Below are positions 34,386 to 45,100 of a stretch of 64,000 bases of DNA, one piece after another. This DNA comes from Mactra quadrangularis (taxonomy: Eukaryota > Mollusca > Bivalvia > Venerida > Mactridae): positions 39,073,380-39,137,379 of the forward strand of contig CM046303.1 of the NCBI GenBank assembly GCA_025267735.1, in the 5' to 3' direction. The notes beneath the pieces were generated by a model, which had not been told where the DNA came from, ran no database searches, and saw only the letters and a list, made by a program, of their open reading frames with translations. Positions within the stretch are counted from its first letter, which is position 1. Each line of letters opens with the position of its first letter. The translations under genes and the position numbers were made by a program.

Positions 34386-34621
34386 ATTAGACACCTTCAT
34401 AAACAATTAAATGGGTATGGAACCTCTACCTTCCTCTCTGCTGCCGTGCTGGATGACAATGAGCAGATCCAACTTAGTCACATGTTTGCTATAGTAACGA
34501 TCAAATCTACCATTTTTTGTGTGTAATTATGCTTAAATTATGGTATTTATGAATATGTACTATGTACTTTTCTAAATAAATTTCTGTTCTGTTCTGTTCT
34601 GTTCTTTCTCTCCGGATCAAG

Positions 34622-34695
34622 ATGCGTACACTGCAGTAACCATGATTCGGCATGTAAAAGAAGCCGATTTAGAAGCACTGGTCGACGACTTATAA
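34622..34695 (+). other. possible terminal exon, plus strand (uncertain)
   Basis: The (TTCTG)n pyrimidine run ending in TTTCTCTCCGGATCAAG could act as an acceptor. The following frame reads DAYTAVTMIRHVKEADLEAL, then VDDL and a stop at 34695. The composition is strikingly protein-like and G+C-richer than its surroundings. The opposite strand is also open here, so the coding strand is unsure. The family is not recognised. Confidence 0.22.
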
Positions 34696-34763
34696 CACAC
34701 TACTCAGCATGGTAAAATACGAAAGTTATGAGATAAATATTGGATAAAACAGGAAAAACTTAC

Positions 34764-34890
34764 CAAAATTCCAAATAATAAATCCAAACACAACAGCATA
34801 TAAACTTTAAAATTTTAATCAACCACGCGTAATCCAATTCAACACCTTGGGCGTTGTTTATAGAGCGACAAAATTCTAACCAATCAGATT
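34764..34890 (-). promoter_or_regulatory. possible promoter and first exon, minus strand
   Basis: On the minus strand there is an inverted CCAAT box (CTGATTGGTT, 34877-34886) and then a TATA-like CTATAAACA (about 34855-34863). Next comes ATG at 34799, with the 12-codon frame MLLCLDLLFGIL ending at a consensus donor (TTTTG|GTAAGT, junction at 34764/34763). The hydrophobic peptide could start a signal sequence. No secure second exon was found, so it remains a hypothesis. Confidence 0.28.
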
Positions 34891-35309
34891 AAATTATTTA
34901 AACCACGTGATTACTCAGGTACATGTATGTAAAACACGGGTTTTGCGCTTTTGTCATTCTTCATTGGAAGTTAAACTTTACACATGTAACGGCATTAACT
35001 CGATCGAATAGGAAAATGTGTTGAGCGTTCGGAAAAGGTCGGCATTTCTCGTATATTGGGCCAGCGTTGTATCTTTGTTTTAAAAAGTTTCAACTCATGA
35101 ATAATTTAATGAAGTCTGCTATTTAAAGCGTAAAATAAAAGCCCCAACTATTAAAGGCTTGTCAAATAAAAAAATATTAGAACTTACAATGTATTATTTG
35201 GCAACATTAGACATGCAATGTATGCATAGTCGTGAATTTCCGTAGGAAATTTCCGTAAAATTCACGAATATATTACTTTAAGGATTAGGACACGATGAGG
35301 CATGTAAGG

Positions 35310-36800
35310 AATTGGTGTAGTGGTAACGTTACACAAACGTACCACCTCACAAGCAAGAGGCTATGTGTTCGATCGGGTAATCTGCTATTTAGTGGTTAAT
35401 TTTTTTGAAGACGATTCACGAATTTTACCGTCAAAAACTTCGCCAAACATATATTTTACAATAACTTTCCAATAAAAATACAATATATAAATATTTTGGT
35501 TGTCCACGTCACATTTCATCATTATTTTCAGTAACATTGCGGCGAATACTCGTTCTGCTTACGGTTAATAGATAGACTGAGATCCCTTTGCCCAATTCTG
35601 TAACTCAGCACTTAGGGAAATTCTCAGCAAATACTCTTCCGAATTACCCTTGTCAGAGTTCGTTTGGACTGTCTTTTTCATACAGAATTAGGCGGGTTAT
35701 TATCGGAACAATTTCATGACAAAATTTACCCAAGGTACATAGGTCCGCCGTAGATTCGAACCCTAGACCCATAGAGTCTAAGTCAATCAGAATCATTGTT
35801 TGTGTTGAAGACAAATGCATCATGGTTCAAATAAGGTAAAATTAGCAACATATAAAGTGTAACTCTAATTCTCACATCACTTTCCACTGACTGTGTTACG
35901 AAGAAACGAACACACCATTTGGAACTACTAAGTATGTAACGCATCACTTTAGAAAATAAATGAAGTAAATGACCCTTCTTATTCAACGGGTTTCTAAGTC
36001 GATTTGCAGACACTCGGTCTTATTTAACAAAGAAATAATATATCTTTCGATTCCATGACTACATTCACAGAGAAATTTCAAAATAGTTTATAAAAAATGC
36101 AGTGTCAACATCGAGGTGACCTAAGTTTGTCGAGTCTACATTCGGAACGTAACTCATAGACTTGTTCTTGGAGCTCAAATTAAATGTTATTTTTGCTGTT
36201 TTAACTTCTTTTTTGAGACCCTAGTCTATTTCACAATCTTCTAGAAGTCAAATCATTCGATGACTATCACTCTATTGTCACCACTTGTAGTGAGTGTTTC
36301 CGTTCACTTTCATGATAAGAGTTAAAGAGAACTTATTCATGCCGACAGCCTGAGGTATATTGTACTTAACATTTAACATCATAAGTTAAAAACCCTGACA
36401 TAAACAGGTTTAGAAAGTAGAATATACAATAAACATAATCAGGAAATGTGAAGACGAATCAGAACATACTGGCACAAACTCCTCACAGTGCCCACGTAAC
36501 GCTTAGCTACTATTGATTTAATAAAGGGAAATAACTGCTGCGGGGAGTTTGATACTGGCGTTATTGTTTGATTGTTCTAAGGGATATAATATCTAACTAA
36601 AAATTTACTTATTAATTAAAACTCATTTGGAACACCTCGAACTATCATGAATGAATAATTCATAGCGAACTACTAACTGCGCTAAAGATCCGGAATTTAT
36701 TTATTCCCCAATTTTATATTATTTCTTTCGTGGCCATGATTGCCATGATTCCTTGCGTAGCAGGCTGATTTAAAAATCTGCCATCCTGGTTCGATTCTCT
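35310..36800. repeat. scattered tRNA-like (SINE) fragments
   Basis: GGTGTAGTGGTAACG with GTGTTCGATCGGG (35318-35380), GGGTTCGAATCTACGGCGGA on the minus strand (35740-35765), and GCGTAGCAGGC with CTGGTTCGATTCTCTGCCG (36754-36808) each carry an A- or B-box-like word. None has a closed cloverleaf, so they are taken as SINE relics and not tRNA genes. No coding block was recognised in the rest of 34.9-36.9 kb. Confidence 0.4.
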
Positions 36801-36908
36801 GCCGCTACGGGTAAATACCTTCTTGTGAAGATCTGACGTTAATATCGGCTGTCCACCGACAGTATAAAGCGAGTATGTGTCGATTTCTTGTGAAATGTGT
36901 TATAATTC

Positions 36909-37072
36909 AATCCTTCTGCCAGCAGACACATCTTTCTGTTATAACTCAATCCTTCTGCCAGCAGACCTAGCAGAAAGATTGATCCTTCTGCTGTAGATTA
37001 ATCCTTCTGTCAGCAGACACAGCAGAAGGATCGTTCCTTCTGCTGTGTCTGCCGTGTCTGCTGAGTCTGCCA
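36909..37072. repeat. CCTTCTGC/GCAGAAGG tandem and inverted repeats
   Basis: AATCCTTCTGCCAGCAGACA and its variants recur five times, several in inverted form (AGCAGAAGGAT), giving overlapping hairpins such as ATCCTTCTGCTG/CAGCAGAAGGAT. Class unknown; a self-complementary minisatellite or a decayed foldback element would fit. Confidence 0.7.
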
Positions 37073-37964
37073 ACTTTACGTTCATCCCAAAACAATGTTA
37101 GCATACCATTTTCCCCTCGTAAAATCATTGGCCGCTTATTTTATCAAAAGTAAAAAAAGTTTAATTTTGAGTTTAGTAAAAAAACGACACATACAAAATG
37201 AATCTTTGTTCGAAAATACGTACGTTCGATGGTGAGTAAAAATGACAAAAAGTGCTACTAAAAATAGATTCGTTACGTCATGGACACTATCCACGCGCTC
37301 GCTATTTGTGATAATGGTAACCAGTTCACACATTAATCGATACGCTTATCAGTTAATTATCAAAGCAATGAAATTTTAGTTTACAAACAATTCCATTTGT
37401 CGCACATTGGGGACGAAACGGATAAAGTTAATTCCCGTTAACAGTCTGTTTTTTCACCATTAGTCGAATATTACGATTGTACACAATGATATATTGTGGC
37501 TATTAAATGCAGAAATTAAAACCCCGTTCATTTCATAAAGATTTCTTAATTACATAATTGATTAGATCATATATTTGACCTGAAAAAATGCAATGGACTC
37601 GTGAAACATTCGTCCTCGATAACTTTCGTACCCGGGGCCGATCGTTATATTTTTTGAGTGAAAAAAAATCAAATTTAAGTTTAATATGTACAGAAATAAA
37701 AAATAAATTCATCATAATCACTAATATTCTTGAATTGATACTTCACTGTAGCAGTGAAGACTGATACACTGTAATACTTATAAGTTAAAATTACATTTTA
37801 ATCTTTGAAATGATTTCAATACAATTATTAACTAATGAAGACACCAAGTCACTGTAAGATGCTTTCATTTGTATAGTACAAAAATATTAAATGAATTCAA
37901 GATACAATTAAAAACAAGTGACATAATTTCATTACTTTTACCAACAAAATCTATAGCATTCTTT

Positions 37965-38036
37965 TTCCCAGCGTCTAATAGGAATGAGGATTATCAATAC
38001 AATGCTAGTATTGAGAATCCTTCTAGACTCTGGGAA
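37965..38036. repeat. 72-nt imperfect hairpin
   Basis: TTCCCAG pairs with CTGGGAA, GTCTA with TAGAC, and AGGATT-TCAATAC with GTATTGA-AATCCT, with a 7-nt loop and one asymmetric bulge of about 9 nt on the 5' arm. It is pre-miRNA-sized, but the bulge is large for one. Confidence 0.45.
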
Positions 38037-38614
38037 CGAGAATGATCTAAAGTGATCACTAGATTATATTTCAATGAAATTTGTTGTACGATCACCCCGG
38101 TACGAAAAAGAAATCAGAAGACCGGTTAGTATTGTCATAAGTCTTACAACCAATTTTGGTCTTAAATCCTTCTATAATAAATAGCTAAATTGTCGTAAAT
38201 TGTTTGATAATACGCTATCCTGGTCTAGTGAACTACATGAACTCAATCTGCTATAGCATGAGGTCTTCTGTATCGTAAGCATCCAAACCAAACTGCATAG
38301 GTAACTTTGAAAAATAAATTGCATTAATTATCTAAATTCAGCATTCTATACTTGTTAGTACCCCCAGTTTTATTATTACTATCAGTATCAGAGCATGGTT
38401 AATAGTTCATATGAACATGTATCACACTATTCATTAACGTTTATGTTACTAAGTCAATAGTAGAAAGCTGGGGTTGTTAATAACCAAATGATGCATGTAT
38501 AGAAAGCAAATACAAACAACAAAAACAGCTATTTTTATTTCTTGGTCTATAATACATCGAATATATAAGGATTGAAAGCAAAATATGAATGCAAAAGCAA
38601 ATTTATCATGAACC

Positions 38615-38705
38615 GATTATAATCGGAAGAATCGCATCGACAGCAGTAACCGATTTTAACCGATGATCGATTATAATTTCCAACCGATATCCCATCACTA
38701 GGTAT
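38615..38705. mobile_element. hAT-like terminal remnant
   Basis: Read on the minus strand it begins TAGTGATGGGATATCGGTTG and continues with repeated ATCGGTT/ATTATAATCG words, a pattern common at ends of some hAT elements. No matching opposite end was located. Confidence 0.4.
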
Positions 38706-39052
38706 GTTTATTAAAAGTAAGTTTAAAATCTATCTACTGTATACTCTGAAATCATATAGGCCTATGATCATTGTTTCTATTTCATATAACAGGATAAACA
38801 ATTAGCTCATCTATGTGGTGAGTCGTCAACGAACTGATCTATCCTTCGCACATTAGTATTTATCTTATTCGGGTTGAGTCATCTACGGATTGAGTTGTAC
38901 TGGATGGTAACACGATACTCGCTTCAACGTTTATGATTTAACGCTTCGGATTAGGGATAAAACGGACCATGAGACGAAACGGACCATGCCAAAACGGACC
39001 AAAGTAGGGACGAAACGGACCATATTTGTGAGACAAAACGGACCATAGTCGG

Positions 39053-39470
39053 GACAAAACGGACCATTGTCGGGACAAAACGGACCATAAGAAAAAATAT
39101 AATCATTATTATTATATTTTATTATGTGTGTGATTAATAGCATCATATATATCTTTTATGTCTTAGTATAATTAAATTGTGTGTAAATAGTAATTAAAAT
39201 AGCCTCAATAGTGATAAACAGTTTTCGTGTTGATTGTGCGTTGTTTTTAAGCTATACTGTGTCCACCTCGGGACAAAACGGACCATTGTCGGGACAAAAC
39301 GGACCATAAGAAAAAATATAACCGTTATAATTATAAATCATTATGTGTGTGATTAATAATATATAGTTTATGTCTTAGTGTAATTAAATTGTGTGTAAAT
39401 ACTAATTAAAATAGGCGTAATTGTGATTGACAGTTTGTGTGTTGATTGTGCGTTTTTTTAGCTTTTCTGT
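39053..39470. repeat. ~200-bp internal direct duplication in the MULE-like element
   Basis: The inner TIR edge (GGGACAAAACGGACCATTGT...) plus the next ~150 bp (ATTATGTGTGTGATTAATA, TAATTAAATTGTGTGTAAAT, GTTGATTGTGCGTT) at 39053-39252 recurs at 39267-39470. This places two TIR-type binding units inside the element. Confidence 0.85.
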
Positions 39471-40104
39471 GCCGTTTCTTTGAGCTAATTAGCTAATACA
39501 TCAGAGTGATTTAACTTGTTCCAGATAGCTATTCTGTGTCCTCATCGGCGTTTCCTTGAGCTAAATAGATCAGAGCGATTTAATTTGAAGTTGCTTTTAT
39601 ATAGTCTAGCACAGGTTCCTTCCTATGTACTGCACGCCTCATATAACTCTGGGAAATGATTATATGATGACTTGTTCCAGATAAATTATAATTACTAATA
39701 CGCACAGTTAAACAGATCATTCTCGTACCCAGAGATTATCATGATTCTAGATAGTTTTTAAAATTCTTATAGCTGCTGGGAACAATAATGACTCGCAATA
39801 AGAATAAAAAAACAAAAACAAAAAGAGAAAAACTGTTGATATACTTAAATATATACTAAAAATGATATACTTTATTATAAATTCATCATCAATAATACAT
39901 GTATAACAAAACATACTTATACTGACACTTTTACATATGTAGCACATAATTAAAAATATACTTAGTCAATCATCTGCATTATACGGGGCTGAACTATGGT
40001 CGAATATATCAACGCTAGTTCGATGCTACGTCTAGAAAGATTTAAACGCCTGGCTGTCAATCGAATACAACATCTACCAAATTTTTTTGCAATTATCACA
40101 GTTT

Positions 40105-40530
40105 TTCACTTTGAAGTTAATAATTAATATCAGTTTGGTGTTAATTATCTAGAAAGATTTGTCAATGAAACAAACACACGAACAATGATGTTCAATTATG
40201 ATCTACTAATTTGTATCGAATGTAAGGATTTCAGTTTGAAAGCAATAATTATCATCGGTTATATGTTTATTAAAGATTAATTTGTCAATGAAAGAAACAA
40301 ACAAACAATTTTATTCAATTGGGTATCATTAATTATCAAATGTAAGGATATCACTTTGAAGTCAATTATTGTCCTAAGTTTGATGTTATTTAAAAAAAAA
40401 GCAATGAAATAAACTTACAAAAATATTTTTCCATACTAGTCAATATTTGTCATCAGTTTGGTGTTATTTAAGATAAGAAGTTTTCCATGAAAAAACAAAC
40501 AAACAAAAAAACCACAATTACTCAATATAG
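40105..40530. repeat. decayed ~115-bp tandem repeat
   Basis: Four diverged units contain CACTTTGAAGT(C/T)AAT, TCAGTTTGGTGTTA and AATGAAA-AAACAAACAA at about 40105, 40230, 40350 and 40445. It lies inside the MULE-like element just before its right TIR. Confidence 0.65.
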
Positions 40531-41013
40531 TTATTATTGTACTTGTTTGCAAGGGTGAAAAAATAAAGATATGTAGTGTTGTGTTATGAAAAATATCAAT
40601 ATTTTTACTCTTTTCTACTTCAACTTTTATTTCATTAAATCAATATATTTTTGTTTAGTAATATAATATATTTTTTCTTATGGTCCGTTTTGTCTCGACA
40701 ATGGTCCGTTTTGTCCCGACTATGGTCCGTTTTGTCTCACAAATATGGTCCGTTTCGTCCCTACTTTGGTCCGTTTTGGCATGGTCCGTTTCGTCTCATG
40801 GTCCGTTTTGTCCCGGTACCTAACGCTTCCACCGACCCAAACATTCGGAAAACCGCTCGGGTGATTCCGTAAACTGACGATCAACCCTCGGATATATTTG
40901 GTGGATGAATATGTCGAAAATCACAGCATTATTGTTCGGTTTTAAGCCTACGCTAAAAAGTAATCCCTACGGAGATGAACGAAGTTGCCGGAAAGTGTCG
41001 AACGCTATTAAAG

Positions 41014-41060
41014 ATGGCTGCCGAGAAGATAAAGAATGTCAACACATTGAAATTATGGAG
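41014..41060 (+). CDS. candidate small gene, exon 1 (unknown product)
   Basis: ATG at 41014 has an excellent context (AAAGATGGCTGCC) and opens MAAEKIKNVNTLKLW. It ends in a split codon TGG AG at a usable donor GTATTT (41061). The preceding ~190 bp is noticeably richer in G+C and CpG than the surroundings, as expected for a 5' UTR or promoter. An overlapping upstream frame starting at 40905 would act as an upstream open frame. The joined product with exon 2 is 57 residues, cytoplasmic-looking, with no signal peptide. I do not recognise the family, and it could be an alternative 5' end of a longer gene or a non-coding transcript. Confidence 0.33.
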
Positions 41061-41398
41061 GTATTTTGTGTAGTTAGACGGATAGATGGATTTGTTTTCG
41101 ATTGTAATTGATTTGAATATGATCAAAGAAGTGTTTAAGCGATCTAAAAGTGTTTGATCGATTCTGCATGGCTTTATAATGATGACGGTAAGCCGGTTTT
41201 TTGCATCATTGAAACTGAAAGTAGAATTGACGCGTTCCATACATTGGTGCACGGATGCACTGAACCTTAAGGCTTAAAAAATAATGAAATATGCATGAGT
41301 CGTATCAAGTTTTCACCTGATATTCTGGTAAATGATGAAACAAATGTATCGTCTTAATAGGCAAATACTATTGCTTGGTGAAGTCTCATGGGAACAGG

Positions 41399-41486
41399 TA
41401 ATTTCTCCACTAAGTCATTTCTCCCCTGGTCATTTCTCCACGTTTTAGTAGTCATTTCTCCACTTTTTAGTAGTCATTTCTCCACT
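41399..41486. repeat. GTCATTTCTCCAC tandem motif
   Basis: The word CATTTCTCC appears four times, and AATTTCTCCAC once, within 88 bp, spaced 15-27 bp, in the style of subterminal repeats of the MULE-like element at 38948. No inverted partner was found in the window, so it may be one end of a larger or truncated element. Confidence 0.6.
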
Positions 41487-42023
41487 TTAACGGTTTGTTT
41501 TAATGTTGTTTTTTTTTTTAATTTTCAACCCGACTGTTAAAACAAGTACTTACAACTTGTATTAATCACTTTTGAGTGCTTCCTGGTACTAAGCCAGTAG
41601 GATATAGTTTCTTGTTCATGGAAACAACATGAAAGGTTTTAGATTCTAACCAACATGGAGCTAACTATCGACTGATAACCAGTCCAATGTTGTAACTGCT
41701 CGGTCATGCCAGCTCCACTCTAATGAGTTATGATAAAAGTTAAAACCAATGTGTAATGCAAATAATCGGGCAGTTATGCAGGAATGCGGAATTCCAATTT
41801 TTTCCCACTAATCAACAATCAAGGGAATTCTAAAACTCAACATGTCTTGGATCATAATGCAAGTAGAAATTCAAGATTCAAGAAGAAATATTGAAAAATA
41901 ATATCTTAAAGACCTACTGTTAAATATTAATTGACAATGAAAATGTCACTGTTGAAAATAATTGATCATTAAAAATTTCTCTTGAATAAGTATTGCTTTA
42001 CATTCTATTTTGTATATTTATAG

Positions 42024-42150
42024 CTCAAACTATTACACATATACAGGCAAGTTGGATAGAAATATTTACTTATACTTGTCCACTGATATGGATGTACATG
42101 TCAGATTTGTTGGGTGTGAGGATTCAAAATGCTTAGATATCAATAACTAA
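42024..42150 (+). CDS. candidate small gene, exon 2 (unknown product)
   Basis: A good acceptor (TTTTGTATATTTATAG) precedes 42024. In the phase left by exon 1 the frame stays open for 41 codons (NYYTYTGKLDRNIYLYL, then STDMDVHVRFVGCEDSKCL) to a TAA at 42148-42150. A consensus donor AAAG|GTAAGT follows only 9 nt after the stop, which suggests that further exons are 3' UTR or that an alternative form continues. Matching phase, good splice signals and balanced residue use favour coding sequence; the short length leaves chance possible. Confidence 0.33.
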
Positions 42151-42159
42151 GGCACAAAG

Positions 42160-45100
42160 GTAAGTCTTCCTAATTGACAGCCTATAACTTTATTACAATT
42201 AACCTTCTTGCCCTACGGCTGTTCTCCTGATTGTGAAGTGGAGATTGATCAAGCAAAGTGACTCCTAGTTTAACTGACTGAACCATTCTCTGTCTAACCA
42301 CAGATATACATGTACTAAAGACTCTAAGCTAGACTGAACCAATCATGCTGATGATTATCACAAAAATATTTAACTATTAAGAGCTAGTCACTAAGTAAAT
42401 TCTAAGTGATAAGAACTTAGGTCCTGAATCAGCATCAGATTTTTAGCATCAAATGTCATAAAAGGAGAACTGGTCAGGTACTAAATTGAACCGATGGTTT
42501 CTAAGTTGCCTATTTGATACTTTGTTGATAATAATGTTCACATTGGTCGAATTTAAAGATTTGTGTATATCCAAATATGTAGCCTTGTTTAAGCCTTATT
42601 ACTTTGTGATATTATTTTGATTACTTAGAAGTTAGACTTGTTATATTTCATGACTTGCATCTTTTTCAGGTCACAAAAGAGTAACTGAACCATAAGTCAT
42701 TAAATGGTGTCAACAATTGTTGTTAATGAAAATAAATGAAAAATAATAAGAGTATAAAGCTGGTGATGAAAAAACTAGCTGTAACACAGTTAGCAACAAT
42801 ACTATCTTTAGATATTGGCAAAGGTAAAAGATTCATTTATATTTGTCAATCTCCCATTACACATTTTTGCATCCGTGATTTTACTTTTTTATTTAACATT
42901 TTGATTCATCAATGTTTCACTTTGACAAAATTTACAATCTTGACTAATTTGTGCCATAGTCAGAAATGAATACCGGTATATCTTATTCATTATTATTTTA
43001 TTCATTATTTAGAAAATTAGAACACCATCAAATTTATCCAAAATCAAAGAGCACAAAACATGCTGATAGTGGAGGTAAAAGGCTGCTGTATTATCAGATT
43101 TTTTCTATGGCATTTGGCTTTCAACAGACATGTGGAAGTAGCCCAAAATGCTATAAAACATCTAGAATTATGCTGTCCTAAATAGACAATAGAAAATAAT
43201 TGACAAAGTCATTGCAATTGAACATGTATCTTTGTAGAGCACTAGGTCTGTTAAGCTATTCATATCATCATCAAATGAGGCAAGAAAAAGCATCCATTCA
43301 AGTTCTTTGTTGCGACTTCTTTTTTTTTTAGGTGACTTCTTTTTTAGTCGCGACTGCATTTTTGTCATGAAATTGACTCAAAGACAAGAAAGCCAGAGCT
43401 AGCCCTGATCCCCACATCATTAGATTAAGACACTGAAATTTATGCAAGTTAAGGTTGTAATGCACAAGTAGAATTACTAATAGTAACTAGGGATTTCATA
43501 TTTAGTGTATTTGGATTGTATTCCAGGTCATAACTGGTTCCTACCTTCTATATAATAAATATTTATTGTATCGAGGGAGAAAGTGTCTGCTCCTTGTAGA
43601 AAGATAAGGAAAACCAGGTAAATCTAGGATTCAAGGGAAGTTGATAAGTTGAGCTAGCAGCTTTCCATAACTCAATAACAAGCCTTAAAAATATGTAAAC
43701 TTCAATACTTATACCAAAGCAAATGTCTTATAGTGAAACCAAAACTACTGATTGCATTTATGATAGTTTACTTAATACGAAGCTTTAGGTTTGAGCTTTC
43801 AATATTCAATGCATATAAATGAACTTGTTGAAATGAAATAATGGTATGTGTGATGAAAGTTTTACCCGACTAATACAATTGATATTTCAGATGCTGTATA
43901 ACACCATAGATGGATATTCTACATTCAACAATGCATACTACATTTGGTGAAGATTGAGGAGTTCAGTGATTTAATAACAATAAGTAAGTAATTTGATTGA
44001 CAAATTATTTATATTTATGTGATAGTATCATTTTTAACATATTTTTATTTCTAATTTAATAATAAGAATTACCAAGAGTATTAAAACACTACTTAATGAA
44101 TACACATATATATGTTTCAAGTACATGTATGTATAATTAAATTTTGTGTTCTATAAGTGTTTGATTCTGTGGCTTCAGATGGTGGAAAAAAACTCTTTTG
44201 GTTGTAAGTATAGTGATGAATTATAGATATTGATGACAAGCGGTAATTGAATTATATCACATTGTTTAAAGCAATATATATCTAGTAGTTCTAGTTGAAA
44301 AAATAGCCTTTATGAAAGATTTCTGTATGGTAGTACTGTTTTAATTCAATTCCACCTGCCAAGTCTTATTCTTTTGATATTTGATGATCTTTTCTGCTAA
44401 TGTTTTTTTTTAAATTCGGATGCATAATGATAATTCTGTCACTAAAAATATTGAAATAAATGGGTCTCCTGTTGTGAGTTTTCATTTGTACTTTTTAACA
44501 TTTTCAGGTGCTAGCATATTGTAAGATCAACAAGGATATAGACTATTTGTTTTATCATACTGATTGTAACAGACATGACAGTTTAGGAACATTAGATGTT
44601 TTAAAGATATTATCATACATGACTTCAAAGAATTCAAGACAGTGCTTATTAATCTGTAGTTTGAAGAAAACATTGATCAATTATGAAGAATCATCCATGT
44701 GAAAATGAACCCTCTGGAGAAGAAAAGTGGATATTTGACGCTCAAAAAGTTCATTGTTTTGAGAAATTGAAAAATGAATATGCATGTAATAAATGTGACA
44801 ATTAAAAGATCTAGAGCTGTGATTGATGGGCTTGAAATGTATTGACGATATCACAATATTGAGAAATTAATATTGACAATACATGGATATATATCCATTC
44901 CCTCCTTGCTGTACTATTCAGACCATTTATGTTGTCTTTTACTCATTTTAGATGTATAATTGTCATGAATGTCTGTGGTCTAGTGCTTTTTCCTCAATTT
45001 GGATGCTGTCAGTGTTTTAGACCTATCAGTTAATATCATGACAGCGCCCTGTTTTTGCTTACAATTGAAGGTTTGTCTCACAAATTTGACCCTTAAGAGT

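Larger units (their letters stand above)
38939..40829. mobile_element. long-TIR element 1 with 9-bp duplication (MULE-like)
   Basis: The element 38948-40820 has inverted repeats of ~154 bp (38948-39101 and 40667-40820). They are built from 8 copies of AAACGGACCA in the variants GGGACAAAACGGACCAT, GAGACGAAACGGACC and CCAAAACGGACCAAAG, in the same order at both ends. TAACGCTTC flanks both ends (38939-38947, 40821-40829). Long TIRs and a 9-bp duplication indicate a Mutator-like element. The 1.57-kb interior has no transposase, only an internal duplication and a decayed tandem repeat. Confidence 0.88.

Noticed and set aside
38931..40872. Frames with repeated WSVLSRLWSVLS or GPFCPD peptides
   Set aside because: Translations of the AAACGGACCA TIR units on each strand; they mirror each other because the element ends are inverted.
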